Shown here piece by piece: positions 22,695-33,338 of a stretch of 64,000 nucleotides of DNA. The stretch covers positions 806,001 through 870,000 of the forward strand of contig JADKGI010000001.1 in NCBI GenBank assembly GCA_016722285.1, read 5' to 3'. The translations under genes and the position numbers were made by a program. A model generated the notes under the pieces. The model saw only the letters and a list, made by a program, of their open reading frames with translations, had not been told where the DNA came from and did not search any database. The DNA is from Saprospiraceae bacterium. GTDB taxonomy: Bacteria; Bacteroidota; Bacteroidia; Chitinophagales; Saprospiraceae. Position 1 is the first letter of the stretch. Each line of letters begins with the position of its first letter.

Positions 22695-23834
22695 TTATAA
22701 ACCCAGTACTACTTCTGTCGTTTTTTCAGTAGAATCTCTTAAATATTTAACCTTCACTTTATCACCCGGATTAAATTTTTCCAGCATTAAAAAAAGGTCA
22801 TTGTTGTTCTTAATTTTAACTCCGTTTACTTCCGTAATAATGTCGCCAAATATAATCTCTCCCCCCCTGGTCTGCTGGAGTGCTTTAAGACCTGCTTTCT
22901 CCGCACCCCCATCCGGAACTAAACCCATAATCATTGCCCCTTCGATGCCCCAGTTGATAGCATATTGCTGTGGAATTAATTCTACCCCGATTTTAGGTCT
23001 TTTCACCTCACCGAATTTGATCAGGTCGGAAACAACCCAATTGACCTCATCCACAGGTATAGAAAATCCGATTCCGGCCGATGCCCCCGAAGGGCTGTAA
23101 ATCATCGTATTTACACCAATCAGCCTTCCACTGCTATCCAATAGCGGCCCTCCTGAATTTCCAGGATTGATGGCGGCATCAGTTTGTATCACATCCCGAA
23201 TCGGACGACCACCCACTGACATAATCTCACGACCTAGTGCACTTATGACTCCTGTGGTAAGAGACTGGTCAAGACCGAAAGGATTTCCAATAGCATAAAC
23301 AGTCTGCCCAACACGCAATATTGATGATTGTCCAACCGGAATAGGTCTGAGATTCTCAGGTTTTGCATTAATTTTTAGGACTGCCAGGTCCTTGTTTGGT
23401 TCAATACCTACTACCGCAGCATCCCAGGATGATCTGTCAGATAATGTTACTTTCAGCTTTGTCCCGTTCTGAATAACATGATAATTGGTAATAATATGCC
23501 CTTCTCTATCCCAGATAAACCCGGTTCCTGATCCGGAAGGTATTTCTGTAATATTGCGCGACCAATAATCTCTTTGCTGATTGATAGTAGTGATGTAACA
23601 AACTGAGGGGGCAGATTTTTCAAACAAATCAATGGTTGCCTGCTCGCTGTTTGTCATGTAAGTCACAGAATCTATAGCCCTGCGGGTGGTACTAAGTTTA
23701 TTTTCAGTATGAGTTACTTCGTCTCCGGTATCGGTGATTAATTTTTCTACTATAGATCCTGAATAGAATCTGGCACCAAGATATAAGCCAACTCCTAAAA
23801 ACAAAAGAGCAAGAACAATATTTACAAATTTCAT
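22695..23834 (-). CDS. HtrA/DegP-family trypsin-like serine protease with one PDZ domain
   Basis: Envelope quality-control protease, 379 residues. An N-terminal hydrophobic segment (residues 3-20) serves as signal anchor or signal peptide. The chymotrypsin-fold catalytic triad is visible: His in NYHVI (about residue 118), Asp in NKDLAVLKI (about 148) and Ser in GNSGGPL (about 228). One C-terminal PDZ domain follows (GGAEKAGL, GDIITEVNG). With a single PDZ and retained hydrophobic N-terminus it resembles DegS/HtrA-like membrane proteases more than two-PDZ DegP. It lies 81 bases after the dehydrogenase gene on the same strand and may share its transcript. Confidence 0.92.
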   Translation of the reverse strand: MKFVNIVLALLFLGVGLYLGARFYSGSIVEKLITDTGDEVTHTENKLSTTRRAIDSVTYMTNSEQATIDLFEKSAPSVCYITTINQQRDYWSRNITEIPSGSGTGFIWDREGHIITNYHVIQNGTKLKVTLSDRSSWDAAVVGIEPNKDLAVLKINAKPENLRPIPVGQSSILRVGQTVYAIGNPFGLDQSLTTGVISALGREIMSVGGRPIRDVIQTDAAINPGNSGGPLLDSSGRLIGVNTMIYSPSGASAGIGFSIPVDEVNWVVSDLIKFGEVKRPKIGVELIPQQYAINWGIEGAMIMGLVPDGGAEKAGLKALQQTRGGEIIFGDIITEVNGVKIKNNNDLFLMLEKFNPGDKVKVKYLRDSTEKTTEVVLGL

Positions 23835-23915
23835 TTTAAATAGATTTTGTTAAATAAACAAAAAATCAGATGGCAGTGTTCAGGCTTTTGTCAATGAGTT
23901 TACGCTATTTGTCGA

Positions 23916-25064
23916 TCATTTAATCGTTGCCTTTCTTTTTGCTAAAACATGCAAAAAAGGAGAGACTCTATATCTTTCTTCGTGATATAATCCATACAAG
24001 TGATCTAAATGGTCAGCAACATTGGTAAATCCAAGCTCTTCTCCCCATGCGATAAGACCTTTTGGAAAGTTTAAACCCAGGCAAACTGCCAATTCAACAT
24101 CATTTTCTCCACATACATTATAATATAAAGTGTCTGCCGCCTCATTTATCAGCATTGATATGATTCTCATAAATATGTCATTCGCCTTTTCTGAAGGCAT
24201 AATTGTATTTTTATCAACATCCTTGGGATATGAATAGAAACCCTTACCTGACTTTCTTCCCAGATATCCAGCTTCCAGCAATCGTAATTGGGTAAAAGAT
24301 GGCCTGTATTTATTTTCATAAAAATAAGATCTCCAAACTGATTCCGTTACTTTATAATTTACATCATGACCGATGAAATCCATTAAAGTAAATGGGCCCA
24401 TTTTAAATCCTTGTTCATTCATAACAACGTCAATTTCATGTATATCTGCGATACCCTCTTCAAGGATCCTTATAGCTTCGCTATAAAATGGTCTGGCAAC
24501 TTTATTCACTATAAATCCGGGTGTATCTTTTGCCTTTACGACCTGTTTGCCCCAGGATTCTACCGTACTGACAGCTTTTAATACAGTAATATCATCAGTC
24601 TGTACGGCAGGAATTACTTCAACCAACTTCATAAGCACAGCCGGATTAAAAAAATGTATGCCAATGAATCTATGAGGAAAATTGAGTGAAGATGCTATTG
24701 ATGTTACTGAAAGAGAAGATGTATTGGTTGCCAGAATACATTCAACGTTTACAATACTTTCGAGTTTAGCAAAAAGTTGCTTCTTAATGCTGATATCCTC
24801 AGCTACTGCCTCTATTACCAGATTGCATTCTGAAAAGGAGTCCAATTGTTCACACACATAAATTCTACCTAAAACAGAAACTTGGTCTGAAGGTCTGATC
24901 AGGCCTTTTTTCCCGAATTTTGCGAGACTCTCGCCAATGTTGAGAAGGGCATGATGACAAGCTTGACTATTGACATCAAACAATTTGACTTCGCATCCTG
25001 CCATAGCTGCTGTCTGGGCGATTCCTGCCCCCATAGCCCCTGATCCAATAATTCCTACCAGCAT
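23916..25064 (-). CDS. 3-hydroxyacyl-CoA dehydrogenase
   Basis: NAD-dependent oxidation of 3-hydroxyacyl-CoA to 3-ketoacyl-CoA, in fatty acid or aromatic-acid (PaaH-like) degradation. The 382-residue protein opens with the Rossmann motif GIIGSGAMGAGIA and carries the catalytic segment GIHFFNPAVLMKLVE and NKVARPFYSEAIRILEEG. It has two C-terminal dehydrogenase domains, as in PaaH/Hbd2-type enzymes, the second around MLINEAADTLYYN...GLNFPKG. Its ATG overlaps the stop of the upstream barrel-protein gene by one base (TAATG on the minus strand), which suggests translational coupling. Specific substrate chain length is not visible. Confidence 0.92.
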   Translation of the reverse strand: MLVGIIGSGAMGAGIAQTAAMAGCEVKLFDVNSQACHHALLNIGESLAKFGKKGLIRPSDQVSVLGRIYVCEQLDSFSECNLVIEAVAEDISIKKQLFAKLESIVNVECILATNTSSLSVTSIASSLNFPHRFIGIHFFNPAVLMKLVEVIPAVQTDDITVLKAVSTVESWGKQVVKAKDTPGFIVNKVARPFYSEAIRILEEGIADIHEIDVVMNEQGFKMGPFTLMDFIGHDVNYKVTESVWRSYFYENKYRPSFTQLRLLEAGYLGRKSGKGFYSYPKDVDKNTIMPSEKANDIFMRIISMLINEAADTLYYNVCGENDVELAVCLGLNFPKGLIAWGEELGFTNVADHLDHLYGLYHEERYRVSPFLHVLAKRKATIK

Positions 25065-26383
25065 TATATAAACAAATTTTTAAACGGTGGCTTTAAATTT
25101 TTAAATTTCAATCTATGCAGATTTAAAGTAAAACTCATTCTGCTAAAAAAATCATTGTGAGTTTCCTTATATATATTCCCCAGATCATTTGAATAAAAAA
25201 GTGGAATATGCAAAGCAGCTACATCATTAAAATTAAATGAAAAGCCACCGTTATATATCATATTACTTATAAATTTTGTTCCGCTGTAGGTACTATATGT
25301 CCCTGCGTCAAAGTAAATCCGGAGTGGCAACCAGGTGGGTATTCTGAATGGTATATCTGCACTGAAATTGACTGCCGCTGCAAAATTATTGCTCATACCT
25401 ATACTATAAGCAGATCCAACAGGTGTTTTAAATCCACCACCTGAGGTAAGACTTACCTGATCGTCCTGAAATCCATTTTGGTTTTGTCTGGAAAAAAAGT
25501 ATTCATCATAGCTATAATCATTAAAACCCTGTTGTATAAGGGCTATACTCCCTCTTGTAAATATATTCTGAAAACTGCCTGACTTCCTTTGTGTATTAAC
25601 AATAAATCCCGTTGCAAAAAATCTGAAATAAAGATTCTTTTTGGATGAATAAAGATAACGCTGATCAGAAATAGCCATGACTTTAAGATAATGGTCTGAA
25701 TTATAGGCCTGATATTCCAGACTTAAATCTATATCAGATCGCTGAATATCATCCTCGAAAAGCCTTTGATAAACAATCCTGTGAATCAGGGTTGATTTAT
25801 TTGACAATTTATCAAAATCCCCATTGACAAATACAGCTTCTTCTTCATTAATGAAAAAAGATTTCAATGCCAATTGAGATTGTTTTACATCGGGCGATAG
25901 ATGTCTGAAATGAAAAGTAACCGAAGGGTCAAAGCGTAAATAACGTTGACTATAGTTAAATTTCTTATTTATATTGAAATCAAAAGACTTTATTCCAACT
26001 CTATAACTTATCATAGCAATATTATCCTGTTTTGTGACATGATCAAAGTTTAACCATGACTGACCCAACAATTTCGAATTGGTAACTGTATAGGAAGGTG
26101 AAAAAGAAAAACTAAATTTTGGATGAACTTTGGTAATGCCATTTGTAATTAAAAATCCACACATGAATCCATCGTTGTCATTATAAGCCGGAAACAAAGT
26201 CCACCTTAATGATCTTGAATTGGTCTCCTTAGTATTAAAAATCCATTTAATATTACATGATCCGCTATCCCTCAACATTATTTCTCCATCATTATCATTT
26301 TGAAGAGGTTTCTGTGCATTCACGATCAAGCCCATAGTTAAAAAACAGGATACCAAAACCAGCTTTACCACAATCATTATCAC
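25064..26383 (-). CDS. Putative outer-membrane beta-barrel protein, M1-peptidase-barrel-like
   Basis: 439-residue exported protein with signal peptide ending near LIVNAQ. After a short charged stretch (DNDGEIMLRDSGS) it consists of alternating amphipathic strands rich in aromatic residues (LRWTLFPAYNDNDGFMCGFLI, YLRFDPSVTFHFRH, LSLEYQAYNSDHYLKV), typical of a transmembrane barrel. The FPAYNDNDGFMCG region recalls the C-terminal barrel attached to some Bacteroidota M1 aminopeptidases, but no HEXXH peptidase motif exists here. Function unknown. It is first in a probable operon with the dehydrogenase, and divergent from hisS. A near-consensus -7 element TACCTTTA (26395-26402, minus strand) lies just upstream. 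Confidence 0.6.
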   Translation of the reverse strand: MIMIVVKLVLVSCFLTMGLIVNAQKPLQNDNDGEIMLRDSGSCNIKWIFNTKETNSRSLRWTLFPAYNDNDGFMCGFLITNGITKVHPKFSFSFSPSYTVTNSKLLGQSWLNFDHVTKQDNIAMISYRVGIKSFDFNINKKFNYSQRYLRFDPSVTFHFRHLSPDVKQSQLALKSFFINEEEAVFVNGDFDKLSNKSTLIHRIVYQRLFEDDIQRSDIDLSLEYQAYNSDHYLKVMAISDQRYLYSSKKNLYFRFFATGFIVNTQRKSGSFQNIFTRGSIALIQQGFNDYSYDEYFFSRQNQNGFQDDQVSLTSGGGFKTPVGSAYSIGMSNNFAAAVNFSADIPFRIPTWLPLRIYFDAGTYSTYSGTKFISNMIYNGGFSFNFNDVAALHIPLFYSNDLGNIYKETHNDFFSRMSFTLNLHRLKFKNLKPPFKNLFI

Positions 26384-26452
26384 GATTTAGAGAGTAAAGG
26401 TAAATAATTTGAAGATTATCAATTCCTAATATTCTCTAAGAATGAAAGCACT

Positions 26453-26480
26453 TTTGATATTTTAAATATTTCTATCTTTG
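26453..26480 (+). promoter_or_regulatory. Bacteroidota-type promoter of hisS
   Basis: The -33-like tttg (26453-26456) and -7 element tatctttg (26473-26480, consensus TAnnTTTG) are separated by 16 bases, the same spacing seen upstream of the transglycosylase gene at 28187-28214. It is 57 bases before the hisS start. Confidence 0.65.
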
Positions 26481-26536
26481 CCACTCCATTGACTACCTCA
26501 CTTAGCCGATCAGCTTATTAGCAGCAATTTAAGAAT

Positions 26537-27890
26537 ATGAAACCATCTGTACCTAAAGGAACCCGTGACTTTTTGCCGCCACAGGTTATCAAAAGAAAAT
26601 ATATATTTTCTATCATAGAACAAGTGTTCAAAACATATGGATACCTTCCTATAGAGACTCCCACGATGGAAAACTTGTCCACGTTGACAGGTAAATACGG
26701 AGAGGAAGGAGACAGATTGCTTTTCAAAGTTTTAAACAATGGCGATTTTCTGGCAGGAGCAGATAAAACAGCATTGACAAACCTTGACTCAAACAAAGTT
26801 ATCTCGTCCATTTCCAAAAGAGGTCTTAGATATGATCTCACCGTTCCATTTGCCAGATTTGTTGTCATGAACCAAAATGATATTAATCTCCCTTTCAAAA
26901 GGTATCAGATCCAACAAGTATATCGGGCAGACAGACCTCAAAGAGGCAGATATCAGGAATTCTATCAATGTGATGCTGACGTGGTTGGATCAGACTCTTT
27001 GATGTATGAGGCCGAGTTGGTACAGATCTATGCTGAAGTATTCAGAAAGCTGGGTATAAAAGTCAAGATATTGATTAATAACAGGAAAATTCTTTTTGGT
27101 CTAGCAGAGGCAGCTGGCATCACTTATCTCTTTATGGAAATGACCCTGGCAATCGACAAGCTTGATAAAATCGGAAAAGATGGGGTGATAAGGGAAATGG
27201 TCGAAAGGAAAATCAGTCATGCACAGGCACAAAAAGTACTGGACTTGCTTCAATTAAATAATCTTGATGAACTGAAAGTACCATTTGCGGGATTAAAGGA
27301 AGGATGCAAGGGAATTGAAGAAATTGAGACAATATTAAAATACCTGAATAATAGTCTGCCGGAATTAAAATTTGAAATCAGCCTTGCCAGGGGTCTTAAT
27401 TATTACACTGGCTGTATCTTTGAAGTCAAGCTAGACCATACGGTTTATCCTGATACAACTATGGGAAGTATAGGTGGCGGTGGCAGGTATGATAATCTGA
27501 CAGGGGTGTTCGGGCTCAATGGCGTATCCGGTGTTGGTGTTTCATTCGGAGCAGAGCGTATATATGATGTGATGGAGGAGTTAGATCTTTTTTCCTGAAG
27601 AGGTACAAAAAGACATCAAAATACTTTTTTTAGCTTTAGATGAACAAAGTCATCTTTATGCCTTCAATATAATCACAGAACTCAGAAAATCAGGAATACC
27701 ATGCGACCTCTATCCTGAGCCAGCCAAACTCAAAAAGCAAATGTCATATGCAAATGCCCGTAAAGTACCTTTTGTGGCGATAGTAGGAGAATCAGAAAGA
27801 GAACAGGATATAGTAAGTCTCAAAAATATGGAAACCGGAGATCAAGTAAATTTACCACCAAAAAACATAGCTTCCTATCTGAATAATTAA
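26537..27890 (+). CDS. hisS: Histidyl-tRNA synthetase, one frameshift
   Basis: Class II aminoacyl-tRNA synthetase that charges tRNA-His. N-terminal GTRDFLPP, motif 2 (YQIQQVYRADRPQRGRYQEF), the His-binding segment ARGLNYYTGCIFEV, GGGGRYDNLTG and motif 3 (GVGVSFGAERI) are all present. The frame as given ends at 27598, but the T6 run 27588-27593 read as five T's continues into the anticodon-binding domain (FPEEVQKDIKILFLALDEQ to PKNIASYLNN) and ends at TAA 27888-27890. Restored length is 450 residues, normal for the family. An essential enzyme is unlikely to be broken, so this is strong evidence for indel errors in the sequence. Confidence 0.95.
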
Positions 27891-28319
27891 TACCATAAAG
27901 ATCCTTAGACTCCATATTTATAAGATAATCCCGGATTTTATAAAATCAGATATACAGACTAAAGACCTGCCATTCAACCTATTCAGACAGATCTCTGTTT
28001 TTAATTCATTATCGTTAACACTTCATTTAACAATAAGGTCATTGCGAAAGCGTTATACATCAGGTAATAACCCTATATCATACGAGGGGTAAACACCCAT
28101 TTTTAGGTTCAAAACAGAGATTGGCACAATACTTGGAAAACAGTTAATTACAGATAATAAATTGTTAACAAGTATATTAGCCTGATTTTGTTAATCCTTT
28201 TAATGCTACCTTTGCGCCTCAAAAGTTATTTACACACATCCTTTAAAATAGCAATAAGCTAAATTGGATAAGAATAAATAATTTTTTTTAACCCAAAAAC
28301 ATTTTTTTAAATTGTTACC
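27891..28319. other. Gene-free promoter region upstream of the transglycosylase gene
   Basis: 429 bases without a supported gene. The first half has no clear structure. The second half contains the promoter at 28187-28214 and an AT-rich leader of about 100 bases. No riboswitch or RNA gene was recognised. Confidence 0.4.
28187..28214 (+). promoter_or_regulatory. Bacteroidota-type promoter of the MltD-like gene
   Basis: The -33-like tttg (28187-28190) and -7 element tacctttg (28207-28214) with a 16-base spacer closely match the Bacteroidota sigma consensus. The predicted transcript has a leader of roughly 100 bases. Confidence 0.7.
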
Positions 28320-29563
28320 ATGAACAAAGTAAATATTATCACAAGAAGTCAAGTGATAGTGTTTTTTCTGACACTTTTTATTACGAATACATCGTTTACA
28401 AGATCCCCCTATAACGACGATATAATACGAAGAGTTGAAAATTTAAACACTGTCATAGACGTAAGAGTCACAGATGAAGTACTCAAACAGATCAAATCTA
28501 CAGTTGAAAGTTGGAGAGAAGATAGTGAATCTGTCCTGGGCAGGTCTTCGTTATACTTTCCGGTGATCGAAAACGTACTCAGGGAAAAAAATCTTCCCGA
28601 CGACTTAAAGTACATTGCCGTTATTGAATCCGCCTTACTTCCCAGAGCACAATCAAATCAAGGTGCAGCAGGAATGTGGCAGTTTATGAAAGGAACAGCG
28701 GAACTTTTCGGATTGAAAGTCGGCAAAGTAATCGATGAGCGTAAGGATGTAATTAAATCTACAGAAAAAGCTACTGATTACCTGCAACTATTATATGAAA
28801 CATATGGAAACTGGACCATAGCCCTGGCGGCATATAACTGCGGGACTGGTCGGGTCAACAAAGCTATTAAGAAAGCTGGTGGTAGTAAGGATTATTGGGC
28901 TGTGTCACAATATCTTCCCACAGAAACAAAAAGATACATTCCCAGATTTATTGCAGCGGCATATCTGATGAATTATTATTACATACATGATCTTAGTCCG
29001 GCCTGATATCTGACGATATCAGATATACATCGACAGTAAAAGTATTTGATAAAATTGATCTTAAAAAGTTGAGTAATGAATTGGATCTTGATTTTGAAAT
29101 TATGAAGTATCTGAATCCTGTATTCGTTAAAGACTATATACCTGCGGCAGAAGAAGGTGAATTTTATACCCTGACCCTTCCCGATTATAAAATGTCAGTT
29201 TATGTTGACAAATTCAATATACTTGATAATCTCGTCATCAATCCTGTTTCTCAAAAAAGATATTCAGAAGCAGATCAGGCAGTAACATCTGAGACAAGAT
29301 CATCAAAAGAGTATATAAAGTTTCTTTCAAATCACTTTAGCATCGTCAGAGACAATCTGAAAGATAGCAGTCTTTTAGGTAAACTTTCAAAAGGTATTTT
29401 ACCTGGTAGGGAGCGTATGAAACTATACCAACTAGGTAAAAAAGAATCTTTGGCTGATGTGGCAGAAGCAAAAAATATTCCTTTGGCAGATTTGATCAGT
29501 ATCAATAATATTGATGAGTCAAAAGGCTTACCTCCGGGTAGTATTATTATACTTTCCAGATAA
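28320..29563 (+). CDS. MltD-like lytic transglycosylase with LysM-like C-terminus, one frameshift
   Basis: Lytic murein transglycosylase that cleaves the glycan backbone of peptidoglycan. After a signal sequence (to about residue 27) the SLT fold shows the catalytic Glu in IAVIESALLPRAQSNQGAAG, then GMWQFMKGTAELFGL and ALAAYNCGTGRVNKAI, all typical of MltD. The frame as given stops at TGA 29004-29006 near ggcctga. One inserted base there continues in frame through LISDDIRYTSTVKVFDKID to 29563. The end has a LysM-like peptidoglycan-binding repeat (LGKKESLADVAEAKNIPLAD, then LPPGSIIILS). Restored length is 414 residues. Envelope location is expected. Confidence 0.88.
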
Positions 29564-29590
29564 GAGTTTTTCAAATTTAAGATTCCAAAA

Positions 29591-29627
29591 AGGGATTGTA
29601 TCATTTGATGCAATCTCTTTTTTTTTT
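29591..29627 (+). terminator. Terminator after the MltD-like gene
   Basis: Hairpin agggattg (29591-29598) / caatctct (29611-29618), one mismatch or wobble, followed by a run of T's to 29627. Confidence 0.72.
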
Positions 29628-29807
29628 ATTCAGAATTTGTACCTTCAGAACACCAGACCCCGTTTCAATAAAATGGGAAAAGACCATGTCTTGCAAAATA
29701 ACAATATGATCTGTTATAAAAGACTTAGATAATGTGCTGACTTTTTTCAATTTCATTTTAATCCTTTTTAGTTTTTTGTTGTTAATGTTTCACTTAAAAG
29801 AAAAAGT

Positions 29808-30287
29808 ATGATTTTGATCTATGCGGCTATAATATTAATAACAGTTCTAACTATGGAATTTGTAGCCTGGTTGGCTCATAAATATCTGATGCATGGATGG
29901 TTATGGATATGGCATGAGGATCACCACAAACCACATTATGAGAAAACAGGCTTCTTTGAAAAAAATGACTTGTTGTTTCTTGTTTTTGCTTTGCCGAGTA
30001 TGATTTGTTATATAATAGGATCCTTACATGCTGACTACAGATGGGTCTTGTATATAGGTATCGGAATATCTATTTACGGCTTGATATATTTCCTCATACA
30101 TGACGTATATATTCACCAAAGATTTAAATGGTTCAGACAACTGGACTCAAGATATAGCAGAGCAATTCTTCGGGCACATGGGGCTCATCATTCCAAGACA
30201 CAAAAAGAAGGAGGGGAGTCATTTGGACTTTTGTTAGTAAACCCAACATATTTTTCAGGAAGAAATAAGAAAAAAGTAATTGTTTAG
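29808..30287 (+). CDS. crtZ: Beta-carotene 3-hydroxylase (CrtZ-type)
   Basis: Membrane di-iron hydroxylase that adds 3-hydroxyl groups to beta-carotene, giving zeaxanthin. The 159-residue protein has the four CrtZ histidine clusters in order: HKYLMH (HX4H), HEDHH (HX2HH), HDVYIHQR and HGAHH, with hydrophobic helices at the start and around residues 52-65 and 75-100. The length is normal for bacterial CrtZ. Other carotenoid genes are not in the window. The 3' end converges with the GH3 fusion gene with only nine bases between the stop codons. Confidence 0.92.
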   Translation: MILIYAAIILITVLTMEFVAWLAHKYLMHGWLWIWHEDHHKPHYEKTGFFEKNDLLFLVFALPSMICYIIGSLHADYRWVLYIGIGISIYGLIYFLIHDVYIHQRFKWFRQLDSRYSRAILRAHGAHHSKTQKEGGESFGLLLVNPTYFSGRNKKKVIV

Positions 30288-30296
30288 CTGTATTCC

Positions 30297-33239
30297 TTAT
30301 AGATAGATATAGTCGGTATAACCGGCAAGTGCCTGATAAATCAAAGTCTGGATTTTGATCCGGTAATCCTTTTTATTAAATGTTTGATTGTTTTTGCCCG
30401 GATAGGTTCTGTTAGTGCAAAAAATATAAACAATATTATTTACAGGATCTGCCCAGGCAGCCGTTCCGGTAAACCCTGTATGTCCAAATACGGAAGGCGG
30501 TGCCAGGAGGGAAGTGCTTTTTGACTTAGATGGCGAAAGCTCTTTCATATCAAACCCAAGCCCTCTTCTGGTTGATCTAGTATGTCTGGTGGTAAACAAT
30601 TCTATGGTCTCGGGACTCAGATATTGTTTTCCGCCATAGATTCCCTTATTGAGCAGCATTTGCATAATTATTGCCATATCTTTAGTATTTGAAAAAAGCC
30701 CGGCGTGGCCTCCAACTCCACCGAGCATAGCTGCACCCATATCATGCACATAACCTTTAAGGGTTTGTAATCTGAAATAATTATCAATTTCTGTGGGTGC
30801 GATATCGTCGGCAGGATGTTGCTCCAAAGGATGATAACCCGTCGATCGAAGCCCCAAAGGTTTGTAAAATGTTTGGGCGGCAAACTCATCCAATGGTTTG
30901 CATGACTGATTTTCGACTACCTTTTGCATCAAATAAAATCCTAGATCACTATATTTGTAATTGTTGCTCTGTCTGAGAGGACTATTGAAAATTAACTGAT
31001 ACATGGAATCCCGGTAATCTGTTCTCATAAACATACCTTTTGCAACCGGAATGGAATAATTTTCCTGTTTTAAGCCACTGTAATATTTGTAATTATATCC
31101 GAAGCTCTTTTGTGGCAGGATAGTCTGTCTATAAAAGTCAATCCAAGGTATAAGCCGGGCATGATGAGCAAGTATGTCCTTAATGAGCAATGATGCTTTG
31201 TTGGTAGTATCGATGCCTGATAAATAGTACCTTAAGGGGCTATTTATATTTATCTTTCCATCATCCACCAATTTCATAGTTGAAATTGTAGTAGCCAGAA
31301 CTTTTGTTATAGAAGCTATATCATAAATAGTCCTGTTATTGACATCAGCACCATCAGAACTCTGCTTTCCGTATGCCTTCTGGAATATAATCTTTCCGTC
31401 TTTTGCAATCAATACCTGTCCGCCGGGGCTGCCTGCAGTCGGATTACCTCAGCCAGAATACTATCAATTTTATTTAGGTGTCGCTACTCAAGCCCACCAT
31501 CTCAGGTTGTGCATATCCAAGGCGTTTCAGACTTTTCTTTCCAGTCCATATCCAACCTGCCACTTATCATCCACAGATACAGGCAATAGCCCATTGATGT
31601 CGCTTACTCCGAATAAACTTTGAGCGGCAACATCTTGCGTAAGGGGATCATTATCATACGCTTCTATAATATGCCCTGCAAAATCTAAATTTTTCAAAAG
31701 ATAGGGACTACCAAAAAGTACAAAAATAACTTCAGTTTTTGTATTTAGTTCTTTTAGAAACCCAATCATTTCCGGTGATAAATTACTTGTAAAATCCTTT
31801 ATTTTGCCTGATGTGTGAATTCCGACTATGACTTTATCAAATTGTCCTAATGTCTGGAACAATTGACTTTGTTTTGCGGGTAATTGATTGGGTAGCAATT
31901 GATAATGTCTGGCAATCACATAATCATCAATTCTGCTTTGAAATTTGGTTTTCTGGATACTATTCAAGCTTAGTGTAGCCACATTTACATTAACAATATC
32001 TTTAATTGGGATCAAATTATGGTCATCCGATACCAAAGTAATAGCTGCTTCAGCCAACTTCTGCTTGATAGCTAAACTTTGATTCCGGCTAAGAAATTCG
32101 TTAATACCATTTGTCTCAAATATCTGATTTGTATTCAGTCCAATCTTATATTTGGCTCTCAATATTCTTTCTAAACTTTCGTCCAGTCTGGATAATGTGA
32201 TTTTTCCAGATGAGATGTATTCTTTGATCGTTTGGAAAGCTTTCGGCAAATTTTCAGGAAGCAGGATGACATCGTTTCCAGCCATGAAGGCTTCTGCTTC
32301 GGCTTCACCATTTGGCCAATATTTTGTTATGCCTTTCATGTCCATAGCGTCAGTGATGAGTAATCCATTGAAACTCATATCATCCCTGACTATATTTCCA
32401 ATAATATTTTTTGATAATGTTGCAGGCCTGTTTGGACGATCATCCAGTTGAGGCGCTTGCAGATGTCCGATCATCATGGCACTGACACCCTGACTGGCCA
32501 ATCGTCTGAATGGATAAAATTCATAGCGCTCCAGTCTGTCAAGTCCATAATTTACAACGGGAAGATCATTGTGAGAGTCAATATCAGTATCCCCGTGACC
32601 TGGAAAATGCTTAACACATGCCATTATCCCTTCATCTTCCATGGCTTTCATCATCATATACCCTTTGGATGTCACGTTTTCAGGAGATTCACCAAATGAT
32701 CTGTCAAAAATCACCGGATTCAGAGGATTGCTGTTGATGTCAACGGATGGAGCAAAATTTATATTTATTCCTGATTTTTTACATTGACGGGCAATTTCCC
32801 GGCCCATTTCGTAAATCAATTTATTATCCCTTATCGCTCCCAGCATCATTTGTTTTGGAAATGCAATCGCTTCCTTGGGAAAACGCATGGCTAGTCCCCA
32901 TTCACCATCTATACCCATGAACATAGGAGTCTTTGCCTGACTTTGAAATTTGTTGATCAGATTGACCTGTTCTTTCGGGGACCCCTGAAAAAAACAGATT
33001 CCGCCAATGTAGTAATTTTTTATATAGTCAGAAATAATTTTCTCCTCTTCAGTACTTCCCCTTGAATAGGCACGCACCATAAAAATCTGGCCGATTTTCT
33101 GATCAATTGACATTTCTGCCATCTTAGCTCTCACCCAGATATCTTCTCTTTGCAAGTAAGATCGGGCATCAGAATTTTGTACTGATATTATTGTCAATAT
33201 AAAAAATAAGCACCCGGCCAAAAGCTTGTTTTGTTCCAT
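30297..33239 (-). CDS. GH3 beta-N-acetylhexosaminidase fused to a class C beta-lactamase-like domain, frameshifted linker
   Basis: Exported two-domain enzyme (about 980 residues) for peptidoglycan turnover. The N-terminal GH3 (NagZ-like) domain contains the diagnostic KHFPGHGDTDIDSH loop and MIGHLQAP, ITDAMDM and GNDVILLP segments. The C-terminal serine hydrolase/beta-lactamase-like domain has the SITK (SxxK) nucleophile motif, YSDLGFYLM (YxN-like) and FGHTGFTG. The halves are in the same frame but separated by stops between about 31415 and 31540. Reading three single-base shifts gives a continuous linker (KRLGYAQPEMVGLSSDTLNK, then IDSILAEVIRLQAAPGGQVL). Such NagZ/beta-lactamase fusions are known in Bacteroidota. 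The signal peptide is at residues 1-25. Domain identity is secure; whether the second domain acts on cell-wall peptides or other esters is not clear. Confidence 0.87.
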
Positions 33240-33338
33240 GTATATAAAAATAACTATAATATTAAATTGCAGAGTATTGCAATAATAACATTCTAAACGT
33301 AAATTATTACAAAAAATCTATTAAAATAAATATAAATT

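Noticed and set aside
28320..29563. Programmed frameshift in the transglycosylase gene
   Set aside because: No slippery heptamer or strong downstream structure at the break; the same kind of break affects many unrelated genes here, so sequence error explains it better.
32152..32699. Plus-strand open frames inside the GH3 domain
   Set aside because: They lie antisense to the conserved KHFPGHG region and show no domain or start signals.
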